From Micavibrio sp. (GTDB lineage Bacteria; Pseudomonadota; Alphaproteobacteria; Micavibrionales; Micavibrionaceae), in contig JAPJRC010000060.1 in NCBI GenBank assembly GCA_030824805.1, forward strand, positions 1 to 13,299: a stretch of 13,299 nucleotides of DNA, written 5' to 3'. The notes below the pieces were generated by a model that was not told the origin of the DNA, did not search any database, and saw only the letters and a list, made by a program, of their open reading frames with translations. A program made the translations under genes and the position numbers. The number at the start of each line of letters is the position of its first letter. Position 1 is the first letter of the stretch. This document shows, piece after piece, positions 6,595 through 12,983 of this stretch.

Positions 6595-7395
6595 ATGCCC
6601 CAGTTGAACAATCCATCGTTGTGGTCTCTGCCTGCCTTGAAAGAGGACGGGCACAAATATGATCGCGGATGTGCCGTTGTATTCGGCGGTGAAAAGATGA
6701 CGGGCGCGGCTAGGCTGGCGTCGGCAGCCTCCATGCGCATTGGCGCAGGCCTTTGCGTGGTCGTTGCCCCTGAACGCGCGGCGGATATTTACCGCGCATC
6801 CTTGCCGGCGCATATCATTGTTGAAGATTTTCTGAGTGTTCACAAAAATCTTTCCGATCCGCGTCGCAACGCTGTGCTGATCGGCCCGGGCATGGGCGGC
6901 GATATACGGAGCCTTGTTGTTGCCGTGTTGGAACAAAAAAAGCCGACTGTGCTGGATGCCGATGCGTTAACCGCGTTCGAAGGGGGGCGCGATGCTTTGG
7001 TAAAAGCCTTGCATAAAGATTGCGTTCTCACGCCGCATGAGGGCGAGTTCGCGCGTTTGTTTCCCGATTTGACGGGGCCTAAATCCGTGCGTGCGGAAAA
7101 GGCGAGTGCGTTGTGCGGATGTACGGTTTTGATTAAAGGCGCGGACAGCGTGGTTGCCGCACCGGACCGTGAAACGGTGATGCAGGAAGACGCCGTGCCT
7201 TCGCTGGCCACCGCCGGTTCCGGCGACGTTCTGGCGGGGATGATAACGGGATTGCTGGCGCAGCGTATGTCCGGCTTTGATGCTACATGTGCGGCAATTC
7301 ATATCCATGTACAGATGGGTAAAGCATTCGGCCGTGGTCTGGTCGCGTCCGATTTTCCCGATATGATTCCATCCATTCTCGGGAAAATGTCATGA
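6595..7395 (+). CDS. nnrD: ADP-dependent NAD(P)H-hydrate dehydratase
   Basis: Repairs NADH and NADPH that have been damaged by hydration, dehydrating the S-hydrate with ADP (or ATP) in the cytoplasm. The 266-residue protein is a ribokinase-like YjeF C-terminal domain. It shows the early glycine-rich FGGEKMTGAARLA (30-42), LIGPGMGG (95-102), VLDADAL (119-125), LTPHEGEFARLFPD (145-158), TVLIKGADSVV (177-187) and TAGSGDVLAGMI (206-217), where the GSGD aspartate is the expected catalytic base. The NAD(P)H-hydrate epimerase domain that is fused to it in E. coli Nnr is absent, so epimerase must be encoded elsewhere. It starts 2 bases after the membrane-protein stop and overlaps the next gene by ATGA, which indicates an operon with translational coupling. 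Confidence 0.93.
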   Translation: MPQLNNPSLWSLPALKEDGHKYDRGCAVVFGGEKMTGAARLASAASMRIGAGLCVVVAPERAADIYRASLPAHIIVEDFLSVHKNLSDPRRNAVLIGPGMGGDIRSLVVAVLEQKKPTVLDADALTAFEGGRDALVKALHKDCVLTPHEGEFARLFPDLTGPKSVRAEKASALCGCTVLIKGADSVVAAPDRETVMQEDAVPSLATAGSGDVLAGMITGLLAQRMSGFDATCAAIHIHVQMGKAFGRGLVASDFPDMIPSILGKMS

Positions 7396-7892
7396 GCAAA
7401 AGCGCCAAAGACATCATTTACGATTATTGCCAGGGGCGTTTGTTTCCAGACCCTGCCTATTACGAAGGGCATGGAAATGAGCTGCGCGATCTGAATTCGC
7501 AGATACTGGAAATGATTTATCAGGGCGTTCTGACGGAACATGGGCCCGGTGCGGCAAAGGCGTACGTCAATATGGTCAAGAATTTGCGCGATACAAACGC
7601 GACCAGTTTTCTCAATGAGTTTTTCCGCATGGAGCGCAAAGGCTGGCGCTGGGGCGAGCCCGTCATGAAAGTACGGGCCTCGACAGCATCCACAGAAGCA
7701 CCTAGCGAAGGTGATGCAAAGGCGCCAACAGCAGCGCCGGTGCAGCGTACGGTGGGTGAAATCCTCAACGCTTTCCGCCGCGGCGCATCATCCGTCGGGC
7801 ATGACAAGGCGATTACAGGTGATTTTCTCGCAGCGCATAAAAGCGAAATAGATTCCTCGCTCTTCAGCAGTTCGTTTGGTGGTGGTGCCTAG
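7392..7892 (+). CDS. Small protein of unknown function, coupled to nnrD
   Basis: A 166-residue soluble protein I do not recognise. Residues 1-95 look like a compact, mostly helical domain with many aromatic and charged residues (DIIYDYCQGRLFPDPAYYEG; NEFFRMERKGWRWGEP). A linker rich in Ala, Ser, Thr and Pro follows (about 96-117). The tail starts at RTVGEILNAFRRG and ends in a serine- and glycine-rich stretch. It has no signal peptide or membrane segment. The start overlaps the nnrD stop (ATGA), so it is translated with nnrD. That position hints at a shared operon but does not show a shared function. Its TAG stop overlaps the TAG stop of the convergent hydrolase gene in the single palindrome CTAG. 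Confidence 0.75.
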   Translation: MSKSAKDIIYDYCQGRLFPDPAYYEGHGNELRDLNSQILEMIYQGVLTEHGPGAAKAYVNMVKNLRDTNATSFLNEFFRMERKGWRWGEPVMKVRASTASTEAPSEGDAKAPTAAPVQRTVGEILNAFRRGASSVGHDKAITGDFLAAHKSEIDSSLFSSSFGGGA

Positions 7893-8899
7893 TTTTTTTC
7901 CGGCGTTCCGTTCAGGAACTTTATCAGCGCTGCGATATAGTCGTCATACGCTTCCACCTGCGGCATGTGTCCGGCATCCGGAAATTCGACAAGCTGCGCA
8001 TTCCGGATACGGTTTTTCGTCGTGCGGCCCAGAATGTCATAGCGGCCGACTTTTGCCTTTAGCGCTTCGTTCTTAATATTGTCCCTGTTGATGGCGGTGC
8101 GATCTTTCGTGCCGATCAAAAGCAATGTCGGCAGTTTCAGATTGCCGAATTCGTATACCACCGGCTGGGTGTAAATCATGTCGTATTGTAGTGCGGAATT
8201 GTAGGCTATCAGGGGCCAGTCGGGGCCCGTAACCCAGCCTGACGGGATCTCGACAAGCTTGTCGTATTCGGGTTTCCATTCTCCGTCGAAATAGACTTTT
8301 TGCTGATATTTTTTAAAGCTTTCCGGTGTGGCCTTTAATTCACGTGCGTACCATTCATCAACGGAAGTGTAGGGCGAAATTACTTTATAATCTTCCAGAC
8401 CTATCGGGTTTACCAAGGCCAGTCTTTCAACATCGTGCGGGTACAGCAGTGTCAATCTGGCCGCCAGCATGCCACCCATCGAATGGCCAACGAGATAGAA
8501 TTTGTCCACGCCGTTTTCTTTAAGCAAATTATGCGTCCATTCCGCCAAAGCAAAGAAACTGTATTGCATATGTTCCGGCTTGGTCGATTTGCCAAAGCCT
8601 ATCTGATCTGGTGCGATAACGCGGTAACCTTGGGCGGTCAGATCGTTGATCGTGCGTTCCCAGTAATTTGCACCGAAGTTTTTACCGTGCAGAAGTACAA
8701 CGGTTTTGCCATTTGCCACGCCCGACGGTTTTGCGTCGATAAACGCCATTCGCAGATTCTGGTTCTGGGCTTTGAAGTTGTGGTAGGAAACGGGGAGGGG
8801 GTAATTGAATGTGCCGAGATCTTTATCGAGGGGCTTTATCTCTGCGCGGGCCGAGGGGACGATTAGCAGCAGGGCGAGAAAAAACAGGGCGAATTTCAT
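7889..8899 (-). CDS. Exported alpha/beta hydrolase
   Basis: A 336-residue alpha/beta hydrolase fold protein, probably periplasmic. Residues 1-19 form a short signal peptide (MKFALFFLALLLIVPSARA), with cleavage predicted after ARA. The hydrolase core shows the oxyanion-hole region LLHGKNFGANYW (69-80), APDQIGFGKST (96-106) and the nucleophile elbow GHSMGG with S140. The acid is probably D266 in IGTKDRTA, and the base H311 in DAGHMPQ, so the Ser-Asp-His triad appears complete. It could be an esterase, lipase or haloperoxidase-like enzyme, and the substrate cannot be read. The frame is open for 19 further codons, but the ATG at 8899 gives a proper signal peptide and has an AAAGGAG Shine-Dalgarno 5 bases away. 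The gene is divergent from the tRNA-Leu/tig unit. Confidence 0.88.
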   Translation of the reverse strand: MKFALFFLALLLIVPSARAEIKPLDKDLGTFNYPLPVSYHNFKAQNQNLRMAFIDAKPSGVANGKTVVLLHGKNFGANYWERTINDLTAQGYRVIAPDQIGFGKSTKPEHMQYSFFALAEWTHNLLKENGVDKFYLVGHSMGGMLAARLTLLYPHDVERLALVNPIGLEDYKVISPYTSVDEWYARELKATPESFKKYQQKVYFDGEWKPEYDKLVEIPSGWVTGPDWPLIAYNSALQYDMIYTQPVVYEFGNLKLPTLLLIGTKDRTAINRDNIKNEALKAKVGRYDILGRTTKNRIRNAQLVEFPDAGHMPQVEAYDDYIAALIKFLNGTPEKN

Positions 8900-9016
8900 G
8901 ACGGCTCCTTTGCGCTCTAATATGAGAGAAAGGTTAGTTAAGGTAAAGCGCGGCATTTTGTTTTTTCATAAGGTATAAAAGTATGCATTATCACATTTGA
9001 GAACTTCAAAAACTCC

Positions 9017-9044
9017 TTGGAATTCCGCGGTCTTTGCTTTAAAA
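9017..9044 (+). promoter_or_regulatory. Probable promoter of tRNA-Leu and tig
   Basis: TTGGAA (9017-9022) and TTAAAA (9039-9044) are 16 bases apart and form a plausible but weak sigma-70 match. The following AAAACGCCCC closely resembles the AAAATGCCCC found in the same place in front of tRNA-His, which supports the assignment. The predicted start lies just before the mature tRNA at 9058. Confidence 0.4.
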
Positions 9045-9057
9045 CGCCCCGAGGAAT

Positions 9058-9142
9058 GCGGGTATGGCGAAATTGGCAGACGCACCAGATTTAGGTTCTG
9101 GCGGGGAGACCCGTGGGGGTTCAAGTCCCTCTACCCGCACCA
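9058..9142 (+). tRNA. tRNA-Leu (anticodon TAG)
   Basis: An 85-base class II tRNA with the long variable arm expected of leucine. The acceptor arms are GCGGGTA and TACCCGC, with discriminator A and encoded CCA (9140-9142). The anticodon stem CCAGA/TCTGG holds the loop TTTAGGT, anticodon TAG, which reads CUA and other CUN codons. The variable arm is built on GGGGAGACCC, and the T arm is GGGGG/TCCCT around TTCAAG. tig follows 41 bases later with no terminator between. Confidence 0.96.
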
Positions 9143-9183
9143 TCCTTTAAAAAACAAGATTAAACAAAGACATTAGGAAAACC

Positions 9184-10599
9184 ATGCAAGTTAAAGACAT
9201 CAAATCCGAAGGCCTGAAAGTCGAACTGGAAGTTACCGTTCCGGCGAACGACATCAAAAAGCAGCAGGAAGTGCGCTTGAAGGAAGTCGGCAAGACGGCA
9301 AAGATCGCAGGTTTCCGCGCCGGCAAGGTGCCGATGAAGATGCTCGAGCAGAAATACGGCCGCGCCGTTATGGGCGAAGTTCTGGAAGTTGTTGTCAACG
9401 AAGCAACGACCAAAGTTCTGAAGGACAAAGAAATCCGCCCGGCCATGCAGCCGAAGATCGAAGTAAAAGAATTCGACGAAGGCAAAGATCTGGTTTTCAA
9501 AATGGAAGTCGAAAAGCTTCCGAAAGTCGAAGTGATGGACCTTAAAGGTCTGAAGCTGACCCGTCCGGTTGCCAAGGTTGACGCCAAGCAGATCGACGAG
9601 ACGCTGGAGCGTATCGCTTCCAACAACCGCTCCACGAAAGACGTGGAAGGTCGTGCGACGAAGAAGGGCGACATCGCCGTTATCACGTTCCATGGCCGCA
9701 CGAAGGATGATGGCGTAATGCATGAAGGCATGCACGCACATGGCGTTGAACTGGAACTCGGTTCGGGCCGTTTCATTCCGGGCTTCGAAGACCAGCTGAT
9801 CGGCAAAAACGCCGGTGAGACGGTCGAAGTAAACGTGACGTTCCCGGCCGAATACGGTGCAACGGAACTGGCTGGCCGCGAAGCTATCTTCGACACGGTT
9901 ATCGAATCCATAAAAGAAGCTGCTCCGGGCGAAATCAACGACGACCTTGCCAAGAAACTGGGCATGGAAGATGTTGCCGCGCTCCGCGCAGCCGTCGAGC
10001 AGCAAATGAACGCCGAATATGAAGGCCAGAGCCGCATGAAGCTGAAGCGTCAGCTGCTCGATATTCTGGACGAGAAGCATGATTTCGAAATTCCGCAAGG
10101 CATGGTCGATGCGGAATATGACGGCATCATGAAGCAAATCGAACAGGAACGCGCCGCGAACCCGGCCGAAAACGGTGCCGAGCTGACCGAAGACGAAAAG
10201 GAAGAGCTGAAGCTTATCGCGGAACGCCGCGTTCGCCTCGGCCTGATCCTCTCCGAAGTCGGTAACGCCGCCAAAATAACGGTAAACGACAAGGAAATTC
10301 AACGCGCGGTTATCGCCGAAGCCCAGAAATACCCTGGCTACGAAAAGCAGGTGTTTGAATACTACCAGAAGAACCGTGGCGCACTTGATATGCTCCGCGC
10401 GCCGATCTTCGAAGAGAAGGTTGTCGAGCTGATCTTCCAGGATGCCGCTATCACGGACAAGGAAGTTTCCATCGAGGAACTGACCAAGGAAGAAGATGAT
10501 ATCGAGCTGAAAGGCGCGAAGAAAAAAGCCGGTAAAAAAGACGATGGCGAAAAAGCCGAGAAAAAACCGGCAGCCAAGAAAGCCAAAAAAGACGAATAA
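9184..10599 (+). CDS. tig: Trigger factor (ribosome-associated chaperone and peptidyl-prolyl isomerase)
   Basis: Binds ribosomal protein L23 at the exit tunnel and shelters nascent chains. The 471-residue protein has all three regions. The N-terminal ribosome-binding domain carries the signature GFRAGKVP (43-50). The FKBP-like isomerase domain (about 155-245) includes KKGDIAVITFHG, LELGSGRFIPGFEDQL and NVTFPAEYG. The helical C-terminal arms (about 250-430) form the chaperone cradle. The last 35 residues are an unusually lysine- and glutamate-rich tail, probably disordered and longer than in E. coli trigger factor. The start has AGGA 5 bases upstream. The gene appears to share a transcript with tRNA-Leu and ends 6 bases before a strong terminator. 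clpP, its usual neighbour, lies 2.4 kb downstream on the same strand. Confidence 0.97.
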   Translation: MQVKDIKSEGLKVELEVTVPANDIKKQQEVRLKEVGKTAKIAGFRAGKVPMKMLEQKYGRAVMGEVLEVVVNEATTKVLKDKEIRPAMQPKIEVKEFDEGKDLVFKMEVEKLPKVEVMDLKGLKLTRPVAKVDAKQIDETLERIASNNRSTKDVEGRATKKGDIAVITFHGRTKDDGVMHEGMHAHGVELELGSGRFIPGFEDQLIGKNAGETVEVNVTFPAEYGATELAGREAIFDTVIESIKEAAPGEINDDLAKKLGMEDVAALRAAVEQQMNAEYEGQSRMKLKRQLLDILDEKHDFEIPQGMVDAEYDGIMKQIEQERAANPAENGAELTEDEKEELKLIAERRVRLGLILSEVGNAAKITVNDKEIQRAVIAEAQKYPGYEKQVFEYYQKNRGALDMLRAPIFEEKVVELIFQDAAITDKEVSIEELTKEEDDIELKGAKKKAGKKDDGEKAEKKPAAKKAKKDE

Positions 10600-10600
10600 C

Positions 10601-10629
10601 AAAAAGCCCCGCAAAAGCGGGGCTTTTTT
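10601..10629. terminator. Bidirectional rho-independent terminator between tig and gloA
   Basis: A perfect 7-bp stem GCCCCGC/GCGGGGC (10606-10612 with 10617-10623) has an AAAA loop and is flanked by AAAAA on the left and TTTTTT on the right. It starts one base after the tig stop and directly abuts the gloA stop on the other strand, so it serves both convergent genes. Confidence 0.94.
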
Positions 10630-11070
10630 CTACCATGTGCCTGTGTTCTGCATCGATGCCCACGGCTCGGCGGGTGCAAGCCTTTCACCCTTTTGCAGCA
10701 GTTCAATGGAAATGCCATCCGGCGATTTGATAAAGGCCATATATCCATCGCGCGGCGGACGGTTGATGGTTATGCCTTTGTCCATCAGATGCTGGCAGGT
10801 TTCATAAATGTTATCGACCTGATAGGCGAGATGACCGAAATTGCGCCCGCCCGTATAATCTTCGGTGTCCCAATTGTAGGTGAGTTCGAGAAGGGGCGCG
10901 GAAGTGTTCGCGGCGTTCGGCAGATCGTCCTTTGCGGCCAGAAAGACCAATGTGAAACGTCCGGCTTCGTTTTCCATACGGCGCACTTCTTTCAGGCCAA
11001 AAATATCGGTGTAGAAGGCGAGCGATTGATCAAGGTCTTTGACCCGAACCATGGTGTGCAGATAACGCAT
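10630..11070 (-). CDS. gloA: Lactoylglutathione lyase (glyoxalase I)
   Basis: Converts the hemithioacetal of methylglyoxal and glutathione into S-lactoylglutathione, the first step of methylglyoxal detoxification. The 146-residue protein has two beta-alpha-beta-beta-beta modules. It keeps all four metal ligands of bacterial GloA: H5 (RYLHTMVRV), E62 (PLLELTYN), H80 (FGHLAYQV) and E123 (ISIELLQKG). The short loops resemble the nickel-type bacterial enzyme. The C-terminal extension LAPAEPWASMQNTGTW is typical of alphaproteobacterial forms. An in-frame ATG lies two codons upstream (11076), but AAAGG stands 8 bases before 11070 and only 2 before 11076. The E. coli protein also begins at the equivalent MRxLHTM, so 11070 is preferred. 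The gene has its own likely promoter and ends at the terminator shared with tig. Confidence 0.94.
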   Translation of the reverse strand: MRYLHTMVRVKDLDQSLAFYTDIFGLKEVRRMENEAGRFTLVFLAAKDDLPNAANTSAPLLELTYNWDTEDYTGGRNFGHLAYQVDNIYETCQHLMDKGITINRPPRDGYMAFIKSPDGISIELLQKGERLAPAEPWASMQNTGTW

Positions 11071-11102
11071 ATTCATATCCTTTAAATTGAAATGGTACGG
11101 TA

Positions 11103-11130
11103 GATATAAGGCGGCAGGACTTTGTGTAAA
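11103..11130 (-). promoter_or_regulatory. Promoter of gloA
   Basis: On the minus strand TTTACA (11125-11130) and TATATC (11103-11108) are separated by 16 bases, a good sigma-70 match. The predicted start near 11096 gives a leader of about 25 bases that contains the AAAGG ribosome site. It lies in the 63-base gap after the glycosyltransferase gene, so gloA can be expressed independently of it. Confidence 0.55.
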
Positions 11131-11133
11131 TGC

Positions 11134-12309
11134 CTAACGCATCAATTGATTCAACCATGCGGCCGCGTTGGCGCGTATATTTTTCCAGCTGTAATGTTTT
11201 TCGGCGAGTTCGTACGCGTTTTGCGAAAGCTTCGCAGCGAGTTCCGGATCGCGCGATACGGTTTCGATGGCAGATGCAAAAGTATCGGGGGTGTCCGTAA
11301 TCAAAGCGTGGCGGGCCTGTTCTATATTCAGACCCTCCGCACCAATGCTTGTGGTGACGATGGGTACGCCTGCGGCCATCGCGTCGATCACTTTCAGCTT
11401 TGTGCCGCCGCCATAGCGCAGAGGCACTATCATGGTTTTGTAGTTGCGGAGTTCGGACGCGATGTCGTCCACAAACCCCAAAAATCGTATTGAGGATGAG
11501 ACCTGTGATGTGTCGGCAGGTTTTGGTCCGATAACATCCAGAATGAAACCGGGGGTGGTTTTTTTCAGCAAGGGCAGGATTTCCCGGTCGAAATAAATAA
11601 CCGCATCCATGTTTGCCTTGTATTCCATGTTGCCCAGAAACACGGCCATACGATCGGCAATGCGCGGGTCGTATTTGTTTCCGGCGAATTCTATGGCGGT
11701 CCCATTCGGAACAAACTCAGCATGAGATACCCCGAAAGAGCGAAGATATGTTTTGTCTTCATTCGAGCAGACCAAAACGGCGCGCGCACTTCTAGCCACA
11801 AAAACATCCCACAAGAACATTCCTGTCAGGCGGGGGATAGCTTTAAGTTTGGTCAGGGCTCCTTTGCGCAATTTGATCTCGCGCCAGAATTTTTTGTGCT
11901 CCAGATCATCGAGATCGAGCACGGTTTTGTCCCCGTGTGTGCACACAAAAGTATAAATCTCCTTGCGCTCCACCCATATGGCATCGAAAGCGCCGAGGTC
12001 TATCTTTGCCAATGCGTCTCCGAACGAGGCCATGGTTCTCGCGCGGCCGGAATCAATGGACTCCATCATGCGAAGGCTGAATTTCAGACGCTCTGATGTC
12101 GGTATATCGCGTGTGGCACGTTCCACGGTTATGATATTTTTGCAGAATTTTTCCAGATGCGCCCGCGCTTCATCCGAAGGAGCAGGGGGCGCAACCAGCG
12201 TTACTTCGAAAACTTCGGAGCATGCCATAACCAGATTCAGGATGCGGATATGCCATCCCTTGTCCGGCGGGTAGGGAAAGGTCGGCGAAATAAACAAAAG
12301 TTTTTTCAT
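11134..12309 (-). CDS. Glycosyltransferase, GT4 type
   Basis: A 391-residue GT-B glycosyltransferase that would move a sugar from a nucleotide donor to an unknown acceptor at the cytoplasmic face of the membrane. The N-terminal acceptor domain opens with LLFISPTFPYPPDKGWHIRI (4-23), a glycine-containing start typical of the family. It carries the VLDLDDLEHKKFW block (130-142) seen in sugar transferases of the PEP-CTERM/exopolysaccharide (stp1-like) type. The C-terminal donor domain has FLGNMEYKANMDAV (224-237), SIRFLGFVDD (273-282) and RYGGGTKLKVIDAMAAGVPIV (298-318; RYGGGTKLKVID then AMAAGVPIV). In this last block D309 stands where most members have the first glutamate of the EX7E motif. There are no polysaccharide genes nearby, so the product is unknown. 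Its ATG overlaps the upstream gene's TGA by four bases, indicating translational coupling. Confidence 0.87.
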   Translation of the reverse strand: MKKLLFISPTFPYPPDKGWHIRILNLVMACSEVFEVTLVAPPAPSDEARAHLEKFCKNIITVERATRDIPTSERLKFSLRMMESIDSGRARTMASFGDALAKIDLGAFDAIWVERKEIYTFVCTHGDKTVLDLDDLEHKKFWREIKLRKGALTKLKAIPRLTGMFLWDVFVARSARAVLVCSNEDKTYLRSFGVSHAEFVPNGTAIEFAGNKYDPRIADRMAVFLGNMEYKANMDAVIYFDREILPLLKKTTPGFILDVIGPKPADTSQVSSSIRFLGFVDDIASELRNYKTMIVPLRYGGGTKLKVIDAMAAGVPIVTTSIGAEGLNIEQARHALITDTPDTFASAIETVSRDPELAAKLSQNAYELAEKHYSWKNIRANAAAWLNQLMR

Positions 12310-12863
12310 GGTTGCGTCGGAGAAGCGGCCATTTGTCGCATACGGATTTTTATGCAGTTTTCGTCCAGAATGATAGGCCTTATCTGCTCGTCTTTAACGA
12401 GGATAGGGCTATCAACCAGAGCCTTGCTGTAGGTCAGGCGTGTCTGGATCTTTGCAATTGCCTTATCGTATTCTGCGTCGGGACGGATGATAATGTCAGT
12501 TTCAGGCGTGGAGCCGAGTTCATAAAGAACGATATTGTCGTTTGCTTCGAGTCCCCATGTCAGGTCTTCGATCAATTTAATATCTCTGCCCTCGAGGTTG
12601 TAATAGGAAAACGGCGCAGATGGAGCGAGCGTGCCGTCCTCCAGGAGGTCTTTGGCCGCGTTTGCCATGTTTTTGCTTGCGTCTACAAGATCCATGTTCC
12701 CCATGCCTGCATAAAACATCCATTTCAATGTCAGGCTTTCCGGCACAAACCCCGCTTCGCGCGTGATTTGAACAAGCGTGGGTTTGCCGGAACCGGGCTC
12801 GTACCGATCCTTCACTTTTTGAATAAGGTCGATATGGTCTTTATAGGGTGCGCTGTTTGTCAT
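12306..12863 (-). CDS. Unknown protein upstream of and coupled to the glycosyltransferase
   Basis: A 185-residue soluble protein I do not recognise, with no signal peptide or membrane segment. Residues 1-115 are mainly helical (HIDLIQKVKDRYEPG; LTLKWMFYAGMGNMDLVDAS; LIEDLTWGLEANDNI). Residues 116-178 look beta-rich (TDIIIRP, SPILVKDEQIRPIILDENCIKIRM). A short polar tail ends in PTQP. Its stop overlaps the glycosyltransferase start in ATGA, so the two are co-translated and may act together, which is inference from position only. There is no recognisable Shine-Dalgarno before the ATG at 12863. Instead a good promoter places transcription initiation at or next to the start codon, suggesting a leaderless mRNA. 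Confidence 0.75.
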   Translation of the reverse strand: MTNSAPYKDHIDLIQKVKDRYEPGSGKPTLVQITREAGFVPESLTLKWMFYAGMGNMDLVDASKNMANAAKDLLEDGTLAPSAPFSYYNLEGRDIKLIEDLTWGLEANDNIVLYELGSTPETDIIIRPDAEYDKAIAKIQTRLTYSKALVDSPILVKDEQIRPIILDENCIKIRMRQMAASPTQP

Positions 12864-12870
12864 TCTTATG

Positions 12871-12899
12871 TATATAAACGACGGGTTGCGGCTTGTAAA
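12871..12899 (-). promoter_or_regulatory. Strong sigma-70 promoter firing at the start codon (leaderless)
   Basis: On the minus strand TTTACA (12894-12899) and TATATA (12871-12876) are exactly 17 bases apart. Only 7 bases (12864-12870) separate the -10 from the ATG, so the predicted transcript begins at or within a base or two of the start codon. It would drive the unknown gene and the glycosyltransferase. Confidence 0.65.
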
Positions 12900-12911
12900 C
12901 GCACATTAAAG

Positions 12912-12941
12912 CCCTTGAATTACCCCCCACCGGACGATAGG
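12912..12941 (+). promoter_or_regulatory. Possible heat-shock (sigma-32) promoter of clpP
   Basis: CCCTTGAA (12912-12919) matches the -35 core of sigma-32 promoters in full. After a 13-base gap, GACGATAGG (12933-12941) is a partial match to the CCCCATTTA -10 box. The spacing is at the short end of the allowed range, and the start would lie about 35 bases before clpP. The -35 is convincing and the -10 is weak, so an ordinary sigma-70 promoter is not excluded. Confidence 0.4.
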
Positions 12942-12983
12942 TTTGTTAGACGATTCAAACCACTTCAAAAGAAAAGTTCCAAC

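Noticed and set aside
7893..7899. A T-run after the unknown gene that might be a terminator
   Set aside because: There is no stable hairpin before it, and the run lies inside the hydrolase coding sequence.
8900..8956. A longer hydrolase start at 8956
   Set aside because: It would bury the signal peptide behind 19 extra residues, whereas 8899 has a near-consensus Shine-Dalgarno.
8996..9010. A TTTGA-GAACT-TCAAA dyad that recalls FNR/CRP sites
   Set aside because: The arms are too close by one base and the central bases do not match either consensus.
9160..10614. A 484-codon minus-strand open frame opposite tig, and a 296-codon one in another frame
   Set aside because: Both are shadows of tig; the Phe- and Ser-rich translations reflect the reverse complement of Lys/Glu codons. 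They would also begin inside or beyond the terminator.
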